Assembly: GCF_000719475.1 (NCBI RefSeq) | Contig: NZ_JOGO01000001.1 | Coordinates: 1 to 64,000 of the forward strand | Reading direction: 5' to 3' | DNA length: 64,000 nt | Origin: Streptomyces sp. NRRL F-5630 | GTDB lineage: Bacteria > Actinomycetota > Actinomycetes > Streptomycetales > Streptomycetaceae | Part shown: positions 45,705 to 54,376 of the stretch, in pieces | How positions within the stretch are numbered: position 1 is the stretch's first letter | Layout: the number at the start of each line of letters is the position of its first letter | Translations under genes and position numbers: made by a program | Notes under the pieces: generated by a model | The model's database searches: none | What the model was told of the DNA's origin: nothing | The model's input: the letters and a program-made list of their open reading frames with translations, nothing else

Positions 45705-48026
45705 ATGACTCGCGCCACCACGGTGCGAGCGGTCCTGGCTGTCGCCGTGCTGCTCGCCTCCGTCTTCATCACGCTGACCATGTCCCCCAGACTCGGCCTC
45801 GACCTCCAGGGCGGCACCCGTCTGGTGCTCCAGGCCGAGGACTCCGACACCACCGAGGCCAACCGGGAGACCACCGACCGCACCCTGGAGGTCCTGCGCC
45901 AGCGCATCGACTCTCTCGGGGTCGCCGAACCCGTCCTCACCCGCTCCGGCGAGGACCGCATCATCGTCGAACTGCCCGACGTGCAAGACCGGGGCCAGGC
46001 CGCCGCCGTCATCGGCCGTACCGCCCAGCTCAGCTTCCACGACGTCCAGGGGGCTCTGCCTCCCGGCGCCGGCCCCGAGGCCCAGCCGGAGTCCGAGAAG
46101 CGGACCGACCGGCTCGTCCTCCCCGACGAACAGGGGACCAGACTCCGCCTCGGCCCCGCCCGGCTCTCCGGCGCTGGCGTCAAGGACGCCACCGCCGCCT
46201 TCGAAGCAGCCCAGCAGGCGGCCGGCTGGACGGTCAAGCTGGACTTCCACAAGAACGCCGGAAAGGACTGGACGAAGCTCACCGGTGAGGCCGCCTGCCA
46301 TCCCGCCGGGGACGAACGGCGGCGCGTCGCGATCGTCCTGGACGAGAAGGTCATCTCCTCGCCCCAGGTCGACCCCTCGGTCGGCTGCCAGGCCGGGCTG
46401 CCCTCCGGCAGTACGCAGATCACCGGCTCCTTCAGCGCGGAGGAGGCCCAGGACCTGGCCCTGCTCATCAAGGGCGGCGCCCTGCCCGTCCCCGTCGAGA
46501 TCGTCGAACAGCGGACCGTCGGCCCGACGCTCGGCGCCGCCGCCATCGACGCCAGTGCCCAGGCGGCGCTGATCGGCGCTGCCGCCACCGCGCTCTTCAT
46601 CACCCTCGTCTACCGCCTCTTCGGCGCGCTGGCCGCCGTCGCTCTCGCCGCGTACGGGGTGGTCTCGTACGCCGCGCTCGTCGGCCTCGGCGTCACCCTC
46701 ACGCTCCCCGGACTCGCCGGGTTCGTCCTGGCCATCGGGATGGCGGTCGACGCGAACGTCCTGGTCTTCGAACGGGCCAGGGAGGAGTGCCAGGACCGGC
46801 CGGCACTCTCCCTCCGCTCGGCGCTGACCACCGGCTTCCAGAAGGCGTTCAGCGCTGTCGCCGACTCGAACGTCACCACGCTCCTCGCGGCCGGGCTGCT
46901 GTTCTTCCTCGGCTCCGGCCCGGTCAAGGGCTTCGGTGTCACCCTCGCCATCGGCGTCATCGCCTCGATGTTCTCCGCGCTGGTCATCGCCCGCGCGCTC
47001 ACCGAGATCGCGGCGGGCTCCCGCTTCGTCAGCGACTACCGGGGCGTCAACGGCATCGCGCGCCCCGGCAGCGTACGGACCTGGCTGACCCGCAAGGACC
47101 CGCAGCTCTTCCGGAAGCCGGTCCAGTGGCTCGTCATCTCCACGGCGCTGGTCGCCGTCGCGGTCGCCGGGATCGTGGTGCGCGGGGTGGATCTGGGCGT
47201 CGAGTTCACCGGGGGCCGGCTCGTGGAGTATTCGACCAGCAGGCCGGTCGACGTCGAGACCGCCCGATCCACGCTCGCCGTGGCCGGCTTCGGGGACGCC
47301 GAGGTCACCACGACGGGCGACGGCGACATCTCCGTACGCACCGGAAAGCTGGACGACGACGGGGAGCAGGCCCTGCGGACCGCCCTGGCCACCGAGGGCG
47401 GTGAGACCACGAAGGTACGGGACGAGCTGATCGGCCCGAGCCTCGGCGACGAACTGCGGCGCAACGCGCTGATCGCCCTGGCCGTCGCCGTGCTCGTACA
47501 GCTCGTCTACCTGGCGGCCCGGTTCCGGTGGACGTTCGCCGTCGGGTCGGTGGTCGCGCTGGTGCACGACGTGATCATCGTCGTGGGCGCCTTCGCCTGG
47601 CTGGGGCGGCCCGTGGACGGCATCTTCCTGGCCGCCCTGCTCACTGTCATCGGCTACTCGGTCAACGACTCGGTGGTGGTCTTCGACCGGGTACGGGAGC
47701 TGTGGGCCGGGAACCGGAAGACACCCCTGGCCACCATCGCGCGCCGGGCGGTGCTCCAGACCGTCCCTCGTACGGTGAACACCGGCATGGGCGCCCTGTT
47801 CATCCTGGCCGCCCTCGCGGTGCTCGGCGGCGACTCGCTGACCGACTTCGCGCTCGCGCTGCTCGTCGGCATCGTCGTGGGTACCTGGTCCTCGGTCTTC
47901 ACCGCCGTACCGGGCGCCCTCGTCCTGGAGCGCACCACCAGCGCACCCCCGCCCGTCCCGGACAAGTCCCCCAAGCGCGCCCGCGCACCCCGGCGCGACC
48001 CCTTCGACAACGGGGCCCGCGTCTGA
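45705..48026 (+). CDS. secDF: SecDF fused protein-export membrane protein
   Basis: 773 aa. SecD half: first helix TVRAVLAVAVLLASVFITLTM, LGLDLQGGTRLVLQAE, the periplasmic P1 domain (about 50-270), then helices with GFVLAIGMAVDANVLVFERAREE. SecF half (from about 450): LGVEFTGGRLVEYSTSRPVD, helices, and TVIGYSVNDSVVVFDRVREL. Both D1/D4-type motifs with the proton-path Asp are intact. It uses the proton-motive force to complete Sec-dependent export. Streptomycetes usually have separate secD and secF in a housekeeping locus; this fused copy appears accessory and follows the actin-like and exported-protein genes. GGAGGA precedes the ATG. Confidence 0.93.
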   Translation: MTRATTVRAVLAVAVLLASVFITLTMSPRLGLDLQGGTRLVLQAEDSDTTEANRETTDRTLEVLRQRIDSLGVAEPVLTRSGEDRIIVELPDVQDRGQAAAVIGRTAQLSFHDVQGALPPGAGPEAQPESEKRTDRLVLPDEQGTRLRLGPARLSGAGVKDATAAFEAAQQAAGWTVKLDFHKNAGKDWTKLTGEAACHPAGDERRRVAIVLDEKVISSPQVDPSVGCQAGLPSGSTQITGSFSAEEAQDLALLIKGGALPVPVEIVEQRTVGPTLGAAAIDASAQAALIGAAATALFITLVYRLFGALAAVALAAYGVVSYAALVGLGVTLTLPGLAGFVLAIGMAVDANVLVFERAREECQDRPALSLRSALTTGFQKAFSAVADSNVTTLLAAGLLFFLGSGPVKGFGVTLAIGVIASMFSALVIARALTEIAAGSRFVSDYRGVNGIARPGSVRTWLTRKDPQLFRKPVQWLVISTALVAVAVAGIVVRGVDLGVEFTGGRLVEYSTSRPVDVETARSTLAVAGFGDAEVTTTGDGDISVRTGKLDDDGEQALRTALATEGGETTKVRDELIGPSLGDELRRNALIALAVAVLVQLVYLAARFRWTFAVGSVVALVHDVIIVVGAFAWLGRPVDGIFLAALLTVIGYSVNDSVVVFDRVRELWAGNRKTPLATIARRAVLQTVPRTVNTGMGALFILAALAVLGGDSLTDFALALLVGIVVGTWSSVFTAVPGALVLERTTSAPPPVPDKSPKRARAPRRDPFDNGARV

Positions 48027-48566
48027 CCCGTACGCGAGGAGACGCTCACCGGTCCCCCGTTACCTTTTTCGCGGCCTCGCAAGAGGGTCGATGGCCTCCA
48101 GGCCCGGCATGGCTGTTGTCCCCTGTTGGGATGACCTGGGGGCGTCGCCGGGGCCGAGCGGTACCGTCACAGACGCTGATCAGTGGTCCGGTCACCGCTC
48201 GGCCCGGCGCGATGCCCGGACGCTGACGGGCGGAAGGTCCGCATCACGTGGATGCGCGAGAACGGCTCCCTGCCTTGGAACCGACACGTATCGACGCACG
48301 TGGGGGCACGGTGATCAGCAGCGACCAGGTGGGCGTCTTCCCGGGCCTGGACGAAGTCGCAAGGTAAATGTGGTGCTGGCCAAGGAGAGGAAGGTGGCTG
48401 CGGTACCCGAGCCACGGCCGCCCACGCACATCGCTCGGCTGAGATGCCCCAGCCGAGCGCTTGCGTGAACTGCTCGCGGCCTGATCGAGACGACCACGCG
48501 TTGGAGCGCTGCCTGAAGCCGCCGTGGCAGCGGGCCTTGCCGCTTTTGGCCGGTCGGCGGACGAGC
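48027..48566. other. Non-coding or decayed spacer (540 bp)
   Basis: Lower GC3 contrast, with no start/stop-bounded frame that looks like a protein. A stretch around 48311-48420 could be a degenerate transposase start but is too weak to call. Contains the hairpin at 48432-48459. Confidence 0.5.
48432..48459 (-). terminator. Hairpin downstream of SDR gene
   Basis: Perfect 9-bp stem CGCTCGGCT/AGCCGAGCG with a 10-nt loop, 108 bp past the SDR stop. A possible terminator of the leftward AKR-SDR unit. Confidence 0.5.
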
Positions 48567-49313
48567 TCAGAGCTGGGTTTCACCACCGTCCACGGCCAGC
48601 TCGATGCCGGTGGTGTACGTGGCGTCGAAGGCGAGGAACGCGGCCGCCTTGGCGAACTCTTCGACGGTGCCGTAGCGCTTCATGGGGTTGCTCGCGGTCC
48701 GCTCCGCCCTGAACTGGTCGGCGGCCTCTTCGGACAAGTTCATCGTCTCCAGAATCCCCGAGTCGATGGGGCCCGGGCTGATCGCGTTGACACGAATTCC
48801 CCGCGGAAGCAGCTCGCGGGAGAAGGTGCGGGCCATCGAGCGCAGCGCCGCCTTGCCGGCGGCGTAGACGCTGGTCTCCACCATGCCGATGACGTTCGCG
48901 ATCGAGGTGGTGAGGACGATGCCGGCGTTCGCGCTCAGCAGCGGGGCGAGTTTCTGCACGGTGAAGAAGGAGCCCTTGACGTTGATCGCGAACAGCTCGT
49001 CGTACATGTCCTCGGTAGTCGACGCGAGCGGAGTGAGGGGTGAGATGCCGGCGTTCACGAACAAAGCCGCGATCGAGCCGAGTTCGCTTTTCACGCGGTC
49101 GGCGAGCATGTCCAGGTCGGACAGGGAGGCCACATCCGCCCGGACGGCCACGGCACTCTCGCCCAGCCGGTCGCGTGCCGCGTCGAGCTTGGCCTGAGAA
49201 CGGCCGGTGATCACCACGCGGGCTCCGCCGTGCACCAGCAACTCCGCCAGCGCGAGCCCCATGCCGCTGCTGCCGCCCGTGATCACCACATTCTTGTCGC
49301 TGTACTCACCCAT
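48567..49313 (-). CDS. SDR-family NAD(P)-dependent oxidoreductase
   Basis: 248 aa classical short-chain dehydrogenase: NVVITGGSSGMGLALAELL (cofactor loop, residues 8-26), LFVNAGIS, catalytic Ser in LTTSIANVIGM, YAAGK (Tyr-x3-Lys), PGPIDSGILE, and C-terminal GIELAVDGGE. It reduces or oxidises a carbonyl/alcohol; the substrate is unknown. It follows the aldo/keto reductase gene by 71 bp on the same strand, so the two may be co-transcribed. Confidence 0.92.
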   Translation of the reverse strand: MGEYSDKNVVITGGSSGMGLALAELLVHGGARVVITGRSQAKLDAARDRLGESAVAVRADVASLSDLDMLADRVKSELGSIAALFVNAGISPLTPLASTTEDMYDELFAINVKGSFFTVQKLAPLLSANAGIVLTTSIANVIGMVETSVYAAGKAALRSMARTFSRELLPRGIRVNAISPGPIDSGILETMNLSEEAADQFRAERTASNPMKRYGTVEEFAKAAAFLAFDATYTTGIELAVDGGETQL

Positions 49314-49384
49314 GAGCCGGGATCACTCCGTTCCCTCATCAAAGACACGTCCGTATATGTGGATGTCGCCGTTCATGAAGCGCG

Positions 49385-50455
49385 TCAGCCGAGGGTTTCG
49401 ATCGTCATGCCGCCTGTGGTGATCGCACGGAGGTGATCGCCGGCAAGCACGTCGTGCGGGTTGCCCAGGTCGATGGCGCTGACCTCGTCGAGGCGGGCCA
49501 ACTGCGAAGGAGTGAGGTCGACTTGCAGGGCACCCAGATTGTCCTCCAGTTGCGCGAGGGTGCGGGCGCCGAGGATGGGTGCCGTAACGCCCGGTGCGTT
49601 CAGGACCCAGGCCAGTGCCACCTGGGCGGGTGTGCGGCCCAGCTCCGAGGCCACGTCCTTCACCGCGTCGGCCATGGCGAGGTTGCGGTCGGTGACCCAT
49701 CCCAGGGCGGCGTTGAGGCTCTTGCGGTTGCCGGCGGTCTCGCCGGCGACGGAGCCCACCGGGTTCTGGTCCTCCCGGCCGTACTTGCCGGTCAACACCC
49801 CACCCCCCAACGGGGAGTAGGGGACCACGCCGAGTCCCATCTCCCGTGCCATCGGGATCAGGTCGCGCTCCGTGGTGCGCTGGATCAGGCTGTACTCGGT
49901 CTCCAGGGCGACCAGTGGAGACCAGCCGCGCAGGTCGGCGATCGCCTGCATGCGCGACACCTGCCAGGCGGGGGCACTGGAGATCCCCACGTACAGCACC
50001 TTGCCCTGCCTCACCAGGTCGTCCAGACCCCGCAGGATCTCCTCCACCGGCGTCCTGAAGTCCCATACGTTCACGTAGAGCAGATCGATGTAGTCGGTGT
50101 TCAGCTGCCGCAGACTGGCTTCCACCGACGCCAGCATGCTCTTGCGGTGGGTCCCCCCGGAATTCGGGTCACCGGGCCGGCGCAGCGTCGAGTACTTCGT
50201 CGCCAGGACCATCTTGTCCCGGTTGGCGTGGGCGAATTCGCCGAGCAGTCGCTCGGAGCTGCCGTTGGTGTAGGTGCTGGCGGTGTCGAAGAAGTTGCCG
50301 CCGAACTCGGTGTAGCGGTCGAAGAGCTTGCGCGCCTCGTCCCGCTCGGCGCCCCAGCCCCACTCGGTGCCGAAGGTCGCCGTGCCCAACGCCAGCGGTG
50401 AGACCCGGAGTCCCGAACGGCCCAGCAGCCGATAAGTGTCGAGAGTGAGTGCCAT
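49385..50455 (-). CDS. Aldo/keto reductase
   Basis: 356 aa (alpha/beta)8 NADPH-dependent reductase of the YajO/YeaE-like group: RLLGRSGLRVSPLALGTATFG at the N-terminus, FFDTASTYTNGSSERLLGEF (Asp and Tyr of the tetrad), MVLATKYS (Lys), and the C-terminal cofactor site APILGARTLAQLEDNLGAL. ACAGGAG is positioned well before the ATG. It is upstream of the SDR gene, and a decayed SDR gene lies directly upstream of it. Confidence 0.93.
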   Translation of the reverse strand: MALTLDTYRLLGRSGLRVSPLALGTATFGTEWGWGAERDEARKLFDRYTEFGGNFFDTASTYTNGSSERLLGEFAHANRDKMVLATKYSTLRRPGDPNSGGTHRKSMLASVEASLRQLNTDYIDLLYVNVWDFRTPVEEILRGLDDLVRQGKVLYVGISSAPAWQVSRMQAIADLRGWSPLVALETEYSLIQRTTERDLIPMAREMGLGVVPYSPLGGGVLTGKYGREDQNPVGSVAGETAGNRKSLNAALGWVTDRNLAMADAVKDVASELGRTPAQVALAWVLNAPGVTAPILGARTLAQLEDNLGALQVDLTPSQLARLDEVSAIDLGNPHDVLAGDHLRAITTGGMTIETLG

Positions 50456-50533
50456 CGTGTTCTCCTGTGAGGTGCGGTTCGTGGTGTCGTGGTGTTCGTG
50501 GGGGTGAGGATCGAGGGTCGGCTCGCCCGGATT

Positions 50534-51090
50534 TCAGGCCCTGAGCGCGTAGCCGCCGACCACGGTGAGGTTCTGGCCGGCGATGTAGCCGGGGGGTCTC
50601 CGAGGCGAGGAAGGTCACCGCTTCCGCGCCCTCCCGGCGGGACCCGAAGCGTTCGAAGATCCCTTTCGAGCGCTTGGGGTCCCGGCCGCTCTCGGGACCC
50701 AGCGTGTTGAGCGACGGGGTACCGGCGGCCCCGGAACCGACGGCATTGACTCGGCTCCTGAGCGGGGGCCGTTTCGGGCACGTGTGAGCACGGCATGGGC
50801 GGCAGCGCACCGCGTGTCGCCGCCCCCCTCGGGGCGTCAGGGGCGCCGCGTGTGGCCTCGGAGGGATCGCGGCAGGAATCGGTGCCGAGAGGTCAGGGCG
50901 GTTGGGCCGCCGTTCCTCATGAGCGGAGGGGATCGGACCGCGAGGGCGTCGTCGGAGAAACCGGATCTTGCTCGTGCGAGGGAGCCGGGATTCTGTCCGG
51001 TGATCGCGAGCGGGTGGCCGCCTGCGACCAGCAGCTCGGCCGTCGCCGGGCCGATCCCGGGCGTTCCCCGGTGAGGAGCGCTGGAGGCAT
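50534..51090 (-). pseudogene. Decayed SDR oxidoreductase gene
   Basis: Starts at ATG 51090 (PPALLTG), then shifts frame near 51065 to read GTPGIGPATAELLVAGGHPLAITGQNP, a normal SDR cofactor loop. Near the end SRVNAVGSGAAGTPSL and GAEAVTFLASET are followed, after a C-tract near 50597, by PGYIAGQNLTVVGGYALRA in another frame. The total is ~190 codons rather than ~250, and the catalytic Tyr-Lys region is missing. Two frameshifts and an internal deletion make it non-functional. Confidence 0.75.
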
Positions 51091-51117
51091 GGAGAACCTT
51101 TCGTCGCTGAAGCGTTG

Positions 51118-51186
51118 GGTGAGACCAACCCATAATCGGGGACCTCCCCGGTTGTCTCACCGTACACTAAACCGGGGACGTCCCCG
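51118..51186. promoter_or_regulatory. Nested operator array before TetR gene
   Basis: Two copies of CGGGGA-N2-TCCCCG (51137-51150 and 51173-51186), centres 36 bp apart. The first sits inside a larger inverted repeat, GGTGAGACCAACC ... GGTTGTCTCACC (51118-51161). Probable binding sites of the adjacent TetR protein. Confidence 0.65.
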
Positions 51187-51217
51187 AATCGTTCCCAAGC
51201 CTCATCCGACACTCACG

Positions 51218-51793
51218 ATGGCGAAGGTCATGACACCTCCACGCAGCACCCTGCGCGCCGACGCGCAGCGCAACCGCGAGCAGTTGATCGCCACGGCCGC
51301 CGAAGCCTTCGCGTCCGGACGCGCGGTCTCGCTGGACGCGATCGCCAAACGCGCGGGAGTGGGGAACGCCACCCTGTACCGGCACTTCCCCACCCGAGAG
51401 GATCTGGTCGAAGAGGTCTACCGGGACCAGATCCGGCCCTTGCGCGAAGATGCGCGCACCCTGCTGGCTGCCAAGCCGCCCGCGCAGGCACTCCACGCGT
51501 GGATGCTCCGGTTCGCCGACTGGGCCGGTGAACGACGCGGCATCTGTGAGGCCCTGGTCGCCATGAGTGCGTCCGGCCGCTTCGGCACCGGACCGGTCTG
51601 CGACGAGGTCCAGCAGATCTTGGCGATGCTGCTACAGGCCGGCGCTGAAGCGGGAGAACTGCGCGGCGACATCGACCCGGCCGACGTGGGCGGGATCCTC
51701 GCCGGTTTGCTCTCCGCGGCCGGCGCACCCGAGCAGCGCCCCCAGCTGAACCGCATGCTGGGCGTCGTCGTCGACGGACTCAGGCCCCGCTGA
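51218..51793 (+). CDS. TetR/AcrR-family transcriptional regulator
   Basis: 191 aa from ATG 51218 (ATG 51230 is possible). HTH at residues 15-60: RNREQLIATAAEAFASGRAVSLDAIAKRAGVGNATLYRHFPTREDLVEEVY. The C-terminal ligand domain ends in DVGGILAGLLSAAGAPEQRPQLNRMLGVVVDGL, similar to SbtR-like C-terminal domains. Divergent from the SDR pseudogene, whose product it presumably once controlled; the shared spacer carries repeated palindromes. Confidence 0.9.
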   Translation: MAKVMTPPRSTLRADAQRNREQLIATAAEAFASGRAVSLDAIAKRAGVGNATLYRHFPTREDLVEEVYRDQIRPLREDARTLLAAKPPAQALHAWMLRFADWAGERRGICEALVAMSASGRFGTGPVCDEVQQILAMLLQAGAEAGELRGDIDPADVGGILAGLLSAAGAPEQRPQLNRMLGVVVDGLRPR

Positions 51794-52525
51794 GGCGGGT
51801 GCGGAAAGTCCTGGGCGGGGCCTGCGATGTCTGCGGTGCCTGCGGTGATCGCGGTGCCGGCGAGGTCCGCCGTGCCTGCGGTGTCCGGTGCGTGCGCCCG
51901 GTGCGCCGGCTCCAGATTCTCGTACTGGACGTATTCGGGTTTTGGGCCGGTGGGGCGAGAGCGCGTACCGGGCGCCGTGGGTGCTGCGCAGGGCGTCGCC
52001 GACACGCCCTGAGCGATACGCCAGCCGTTCGGCGAGGCGTCGGCCTGTGCCGGACGGCATGGCCTCGGTCGAGGCGGTCGTGACGCCCAGACTTCGCGAG
52101 GATCGTCGGGATGGTCGCCGACGTTCGGCCCGCTCCCCGCTCGCGGCAGCGCCCGAACGGCTCGCCAGGTGTTCCGTCGCCGCTCACGGGGATCATCGAG
52201 GCCGTAAGTGCGGACACCCTGAAGGGCTCTCGGTGGGAACTCAAGGGTCCGTCGTCTTGCACTGCGGAGTTGCTTCCGTGGGTTCGGGGCCAACTCGCGA
52301 CCTTGCCGTCCCTGGTCCCTGGACCGGCAAGACGCCGAGCGGCCCCCTGCTCGAACGCGGCGAAGCGGGTTGAGAGCTTGGCGGCGGGGCAGCCTCGGGT
52401 CGCTGCTGTACCGCGGGCGCTGAGCGAGGCCGTCGCCACGACGCCGGCGGTAAGCGACGGCGCGCCGTCGACCGGGCCCGCATCCACGTACGCGCAGGTG
52501 CGGGCCCTCGTCGACGGGCCCGGCG
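51794..52525. other. Gene-poor spacer (732 bp)
   Basis: No frame shows consistent GC3, start signals and protein-like composition on either strand. There is a short run of CTGCGGTG-type repeats near 51828-51895. It may contain decayed sequence; nothing is recognisable. Confidence 0.5.
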
Positions 52526-53044
52526 TCACGTGCCGGTGAGCTTGTCGGGGTCGGGGGCGTAGACGGTCATCCAGTGCGGGTTCAGCCGGTAGTAGACGAC
52601 CTCGCGGTTCCAGTCGAAGGCGTCGTCGCCGTAGAAGTCCTTCAAGTAGGCGAGGAGTTCCTGCCAGTCGGGCGTGGTCTCGGCGACCTCGGGGTTCAGC
52701 TCCTCCACCGTGCCATGGGTGAACACGCCGAGGTCCTCGCCGCGCATGTGCGCGACGCTGGCGGCCGGACGGGCCGCGAGATGACGGGCCTTGGCGGCGC
52801 TGCGCGCCGTGCCGAAGTGCCACCGGCCGTGCAGGAAGTGCCCGTCGGCGCCGCTGATCCGCGGTTCGCCCTTCGCGGTCACCGTGGAGAGGGCGAGCGT
52901 GCACATACCGGTGAGGACCCCGGTGAGCTGCGCCGCCGTAATGGTGCGGCCCTCGACGATCGAGCGGAGGTGTGAGGTCGAGCCGGAGAGGGAGGAGTCG
53001 AGGAGAGACTGGAGTCCGCTGAGTTCTTCTGGGGTCTCGCGCAT
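52526..53044 (-). CDS. Pyridoxamine 5'-phosphate oxidase-fold (FMN/F420-binding) family protein
   Basis: 172 aa from ATG 53044. Split-barrel flavin/deazaflavin-binding fold: GMCTLALSTVTAKGEPRISGADGHFLHGRWHFGTARSAAKARHLAARPAASVAHMRGEDLGVFTHGTVEELNPE, followed by FYGDDAFDWNREVVYYRLNPHWMTVYAPDPDKLTGT. The family includes F420H2-dependent reductases, heme-related and PLP oxidases; the substrate here is unknown. Upstream in-frame codons to 53140 are Arg-rich and probably not translated. No operon partner. Confidence 0.85.
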   Translation of the reverse strand: MRETPEELSGLQSLLDSSLSGSTSHLRSIVEGRTITAAQLTGVLTGMCTLALSTVTAKGEPRISGADGHFLHGRWHFGTARSAAKARHLAARPAASVAHMRGEDLGVFTHGTVEELNPEVAETTPDWQELLAYLKDFYGDDAFDWNREVVYYRLNPHWMTVYAPDPDKLTGT

Positions 53045-53347
53045 ACGTCCATCGTCGGCCGTAAACCCGACACCTTCTGTCGCCATTGATGAAGCAACGC
53101 GACGTTCTCGACGACGCCAGAGCATCGACGCCCCCGACACGGGAGCGCTGCGCCGCGAGAGCAGCCGGTCACTGGGACACCCGGTCGGCCGCCCCTGCTC
53201 GCGCGTCGACGGGGTGGTGGCAGTCAGCCACGTGTGCGGGTACGACTCCGCGCTGACGCCACCGTCTTTCAGCCGCGACAGGGCCTGCGCACGGCCGGCA
53301 GCGCCCCCGCCCTGGCCGGCAGCGGGGGCGGCGGTATTCCTCGGGCG
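53045..53347. other. Spacer (303 bp)
   Basis: Nothing recognisable beyond the upstream region of the flavin-fold gene and the downstream region of the alpha/beta hydrolase gene. Confidence 0.45.
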
Positions 53348-54295
53348 TCAGGCCGGTGTTGAGTCTGCGGGCGCGAAGAACGACAGGAGCGCCGAAACGA
53401 AGGCGTCGGGTGCCTCCTCGGGCACGTAGTGCCCGCATCCCTCGATCACGAGTTCCCTCACGTCGCCGGCGACGCGGCGGACGTCGCCCGCGACGCCGGC
53501 TCCGCGGAAGGCGGCGCCGCCGACCGCCAGCACAGGCATCGTCAGAGGGACGTGCTTGCGCGCGTGGTTCTGGGTGATCGTCACGTCGAGGGCCCGGTAG
53601 TACTGAAAGCTGGCGTGCAGCGCGCCCGGCTGACGAAGCGCCTCGATGTAGACGTCGACGACGTCCGAGGGCATCGCGTCGGGGGTGGCGCCCTTGGAGG
53701 TGAACTGATCGCGGAAGTAGAGATCCTCGCGCCCCTCGATGAGCTTCTCGTTGACCGACGGCAGTCGGTTGAACATGAAGTGCCAGGTGGCCTCGACCGC
53801 CCGGGTGACCGGGGGCGTGGCGCTCGGGTCGTCGGAGATACCGGGCAGGGCGGCTTCGGCGAGCACGAGTTGGGTGACGCGCGAGGGGTGATCGCTCGCC
53901 AGGGCATAGGCGAGCATCATGCCCACGTCGTGGCCCACCAGCCGGAAGGTCTCGTGACCCAGGGCGGTCATGAGCCGGGCGAGGTCCTGTGCCGCGGTGA
54001 CGCTGTCATACCCCGTCTCCGGTTTGTCGGAGCACCCCACTCCGCGGGGGTCGACCGCGATCACCGTGAAGTGCTCGGAGAGCGGGAGCATCACCTTGCG
54101 CCACTGCCACCAGAACTGCGGCCAGCCACCCACCAGGAGCAGCGCGGGCCCTGAACCGCCCGAGACGGCGTGCAGGGAGATGTCGCCCAGGTCGTAGCGG
54201 TTGCTCTGGAACCGTTCACCGAACCCGTCCGGCAGATCGGGCATCGCCGTCACGGTGCCGAATCCGGTCACGGGCATTGCCGGAACAAGCGTCAT
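53348..54295 (-). CDS. Alpha/beta hydrolase with Asp nucleophile (epoxide hydrolase/dehalogenase-like)
   Basis: 315 aa. Oxyanion region LLLVGGWPQFWWQWRKVM (HGWPxxxW-like, with Gly in place of His), nucleophile elbow LVGHDVGMMLAYALA with Asp rather than Ser, cap-domain DLYFRDQF and C-terminal GCGHYVPEEAPD carrying the catalytic His. An Asp nucleophile is characteristic of epoxide hydrolases and haloalkane/haloacetate dehalogenases. TTGGAGAGG upstream of ATG 54295. Divergent from the CGNR regulator gene, with two identical-format operators between. Confidence 0.88.
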   Translation of the reverse strand: MTLVPAMPVTGFGTVTAMPDLPDGFGERFQSNRYDLGDISLHAVSGGSGPALLLVGGWPQFWWQWRKVMLPLSEHFTVIAVDPRGVGCSDKPETGYDSVTAAQDLARLMTALGHETFRLVGHDVGMMLAYALASDHPSRVTQLVLAEAALPGISDDPSATPPVTRAVEATWHFMFNRLPSVNEKLIEGREDLYFRDQFTSKGATPDAMPSDVVDVYIEALRQPGALHASFQYYRALDVTITQNHARKHVPLTMPVLAVGGAAFRGAGVAGDVRRVAGDVRELVIEGCGHYVPEEAPDAFVSALLSFFAPADSTPA

Positions 54296-54314
54296 CGCGC
54301 CTCTCCAAAGAGTT

Positions 54315-54374
54315 GAACCACTTTAAGTGGTTCGCACGGCAGCAGGAGTCCGAGTGAACCGGATAGTGTGGTTC
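54315..54374. promoter_or_regulatory. Twin operators GAACC-N9-GGTTC with leaderless promoter
   Basis: Site 1, GAACCACTTTAAGTGGTTC (54315-54333), is perfect over 9-bp arms. Site 2 (54356-54374) repeats GAACC-N9-GGTTC, 41 bp centre to centre, and overlaps TAGTGT (54364-54369), a -10 seven bases before ATG 54377. Confidence 0.7.
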
Positions 54375-54376
54375 TC

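Noticed and set aside
48091-48468. Possible transposase-like fragment around 48311-48420
   Set aside because: A faint resemblance to an IS110-type N-terminus only; broken frames and no terminal repeats, so not annotated.
51800-52500. Frames with Ala/Gly/Thr repeats on the minus strand
   Set aside because: Arise from short CTGCGGTG-type repeats; no start signal or conserved protein features.
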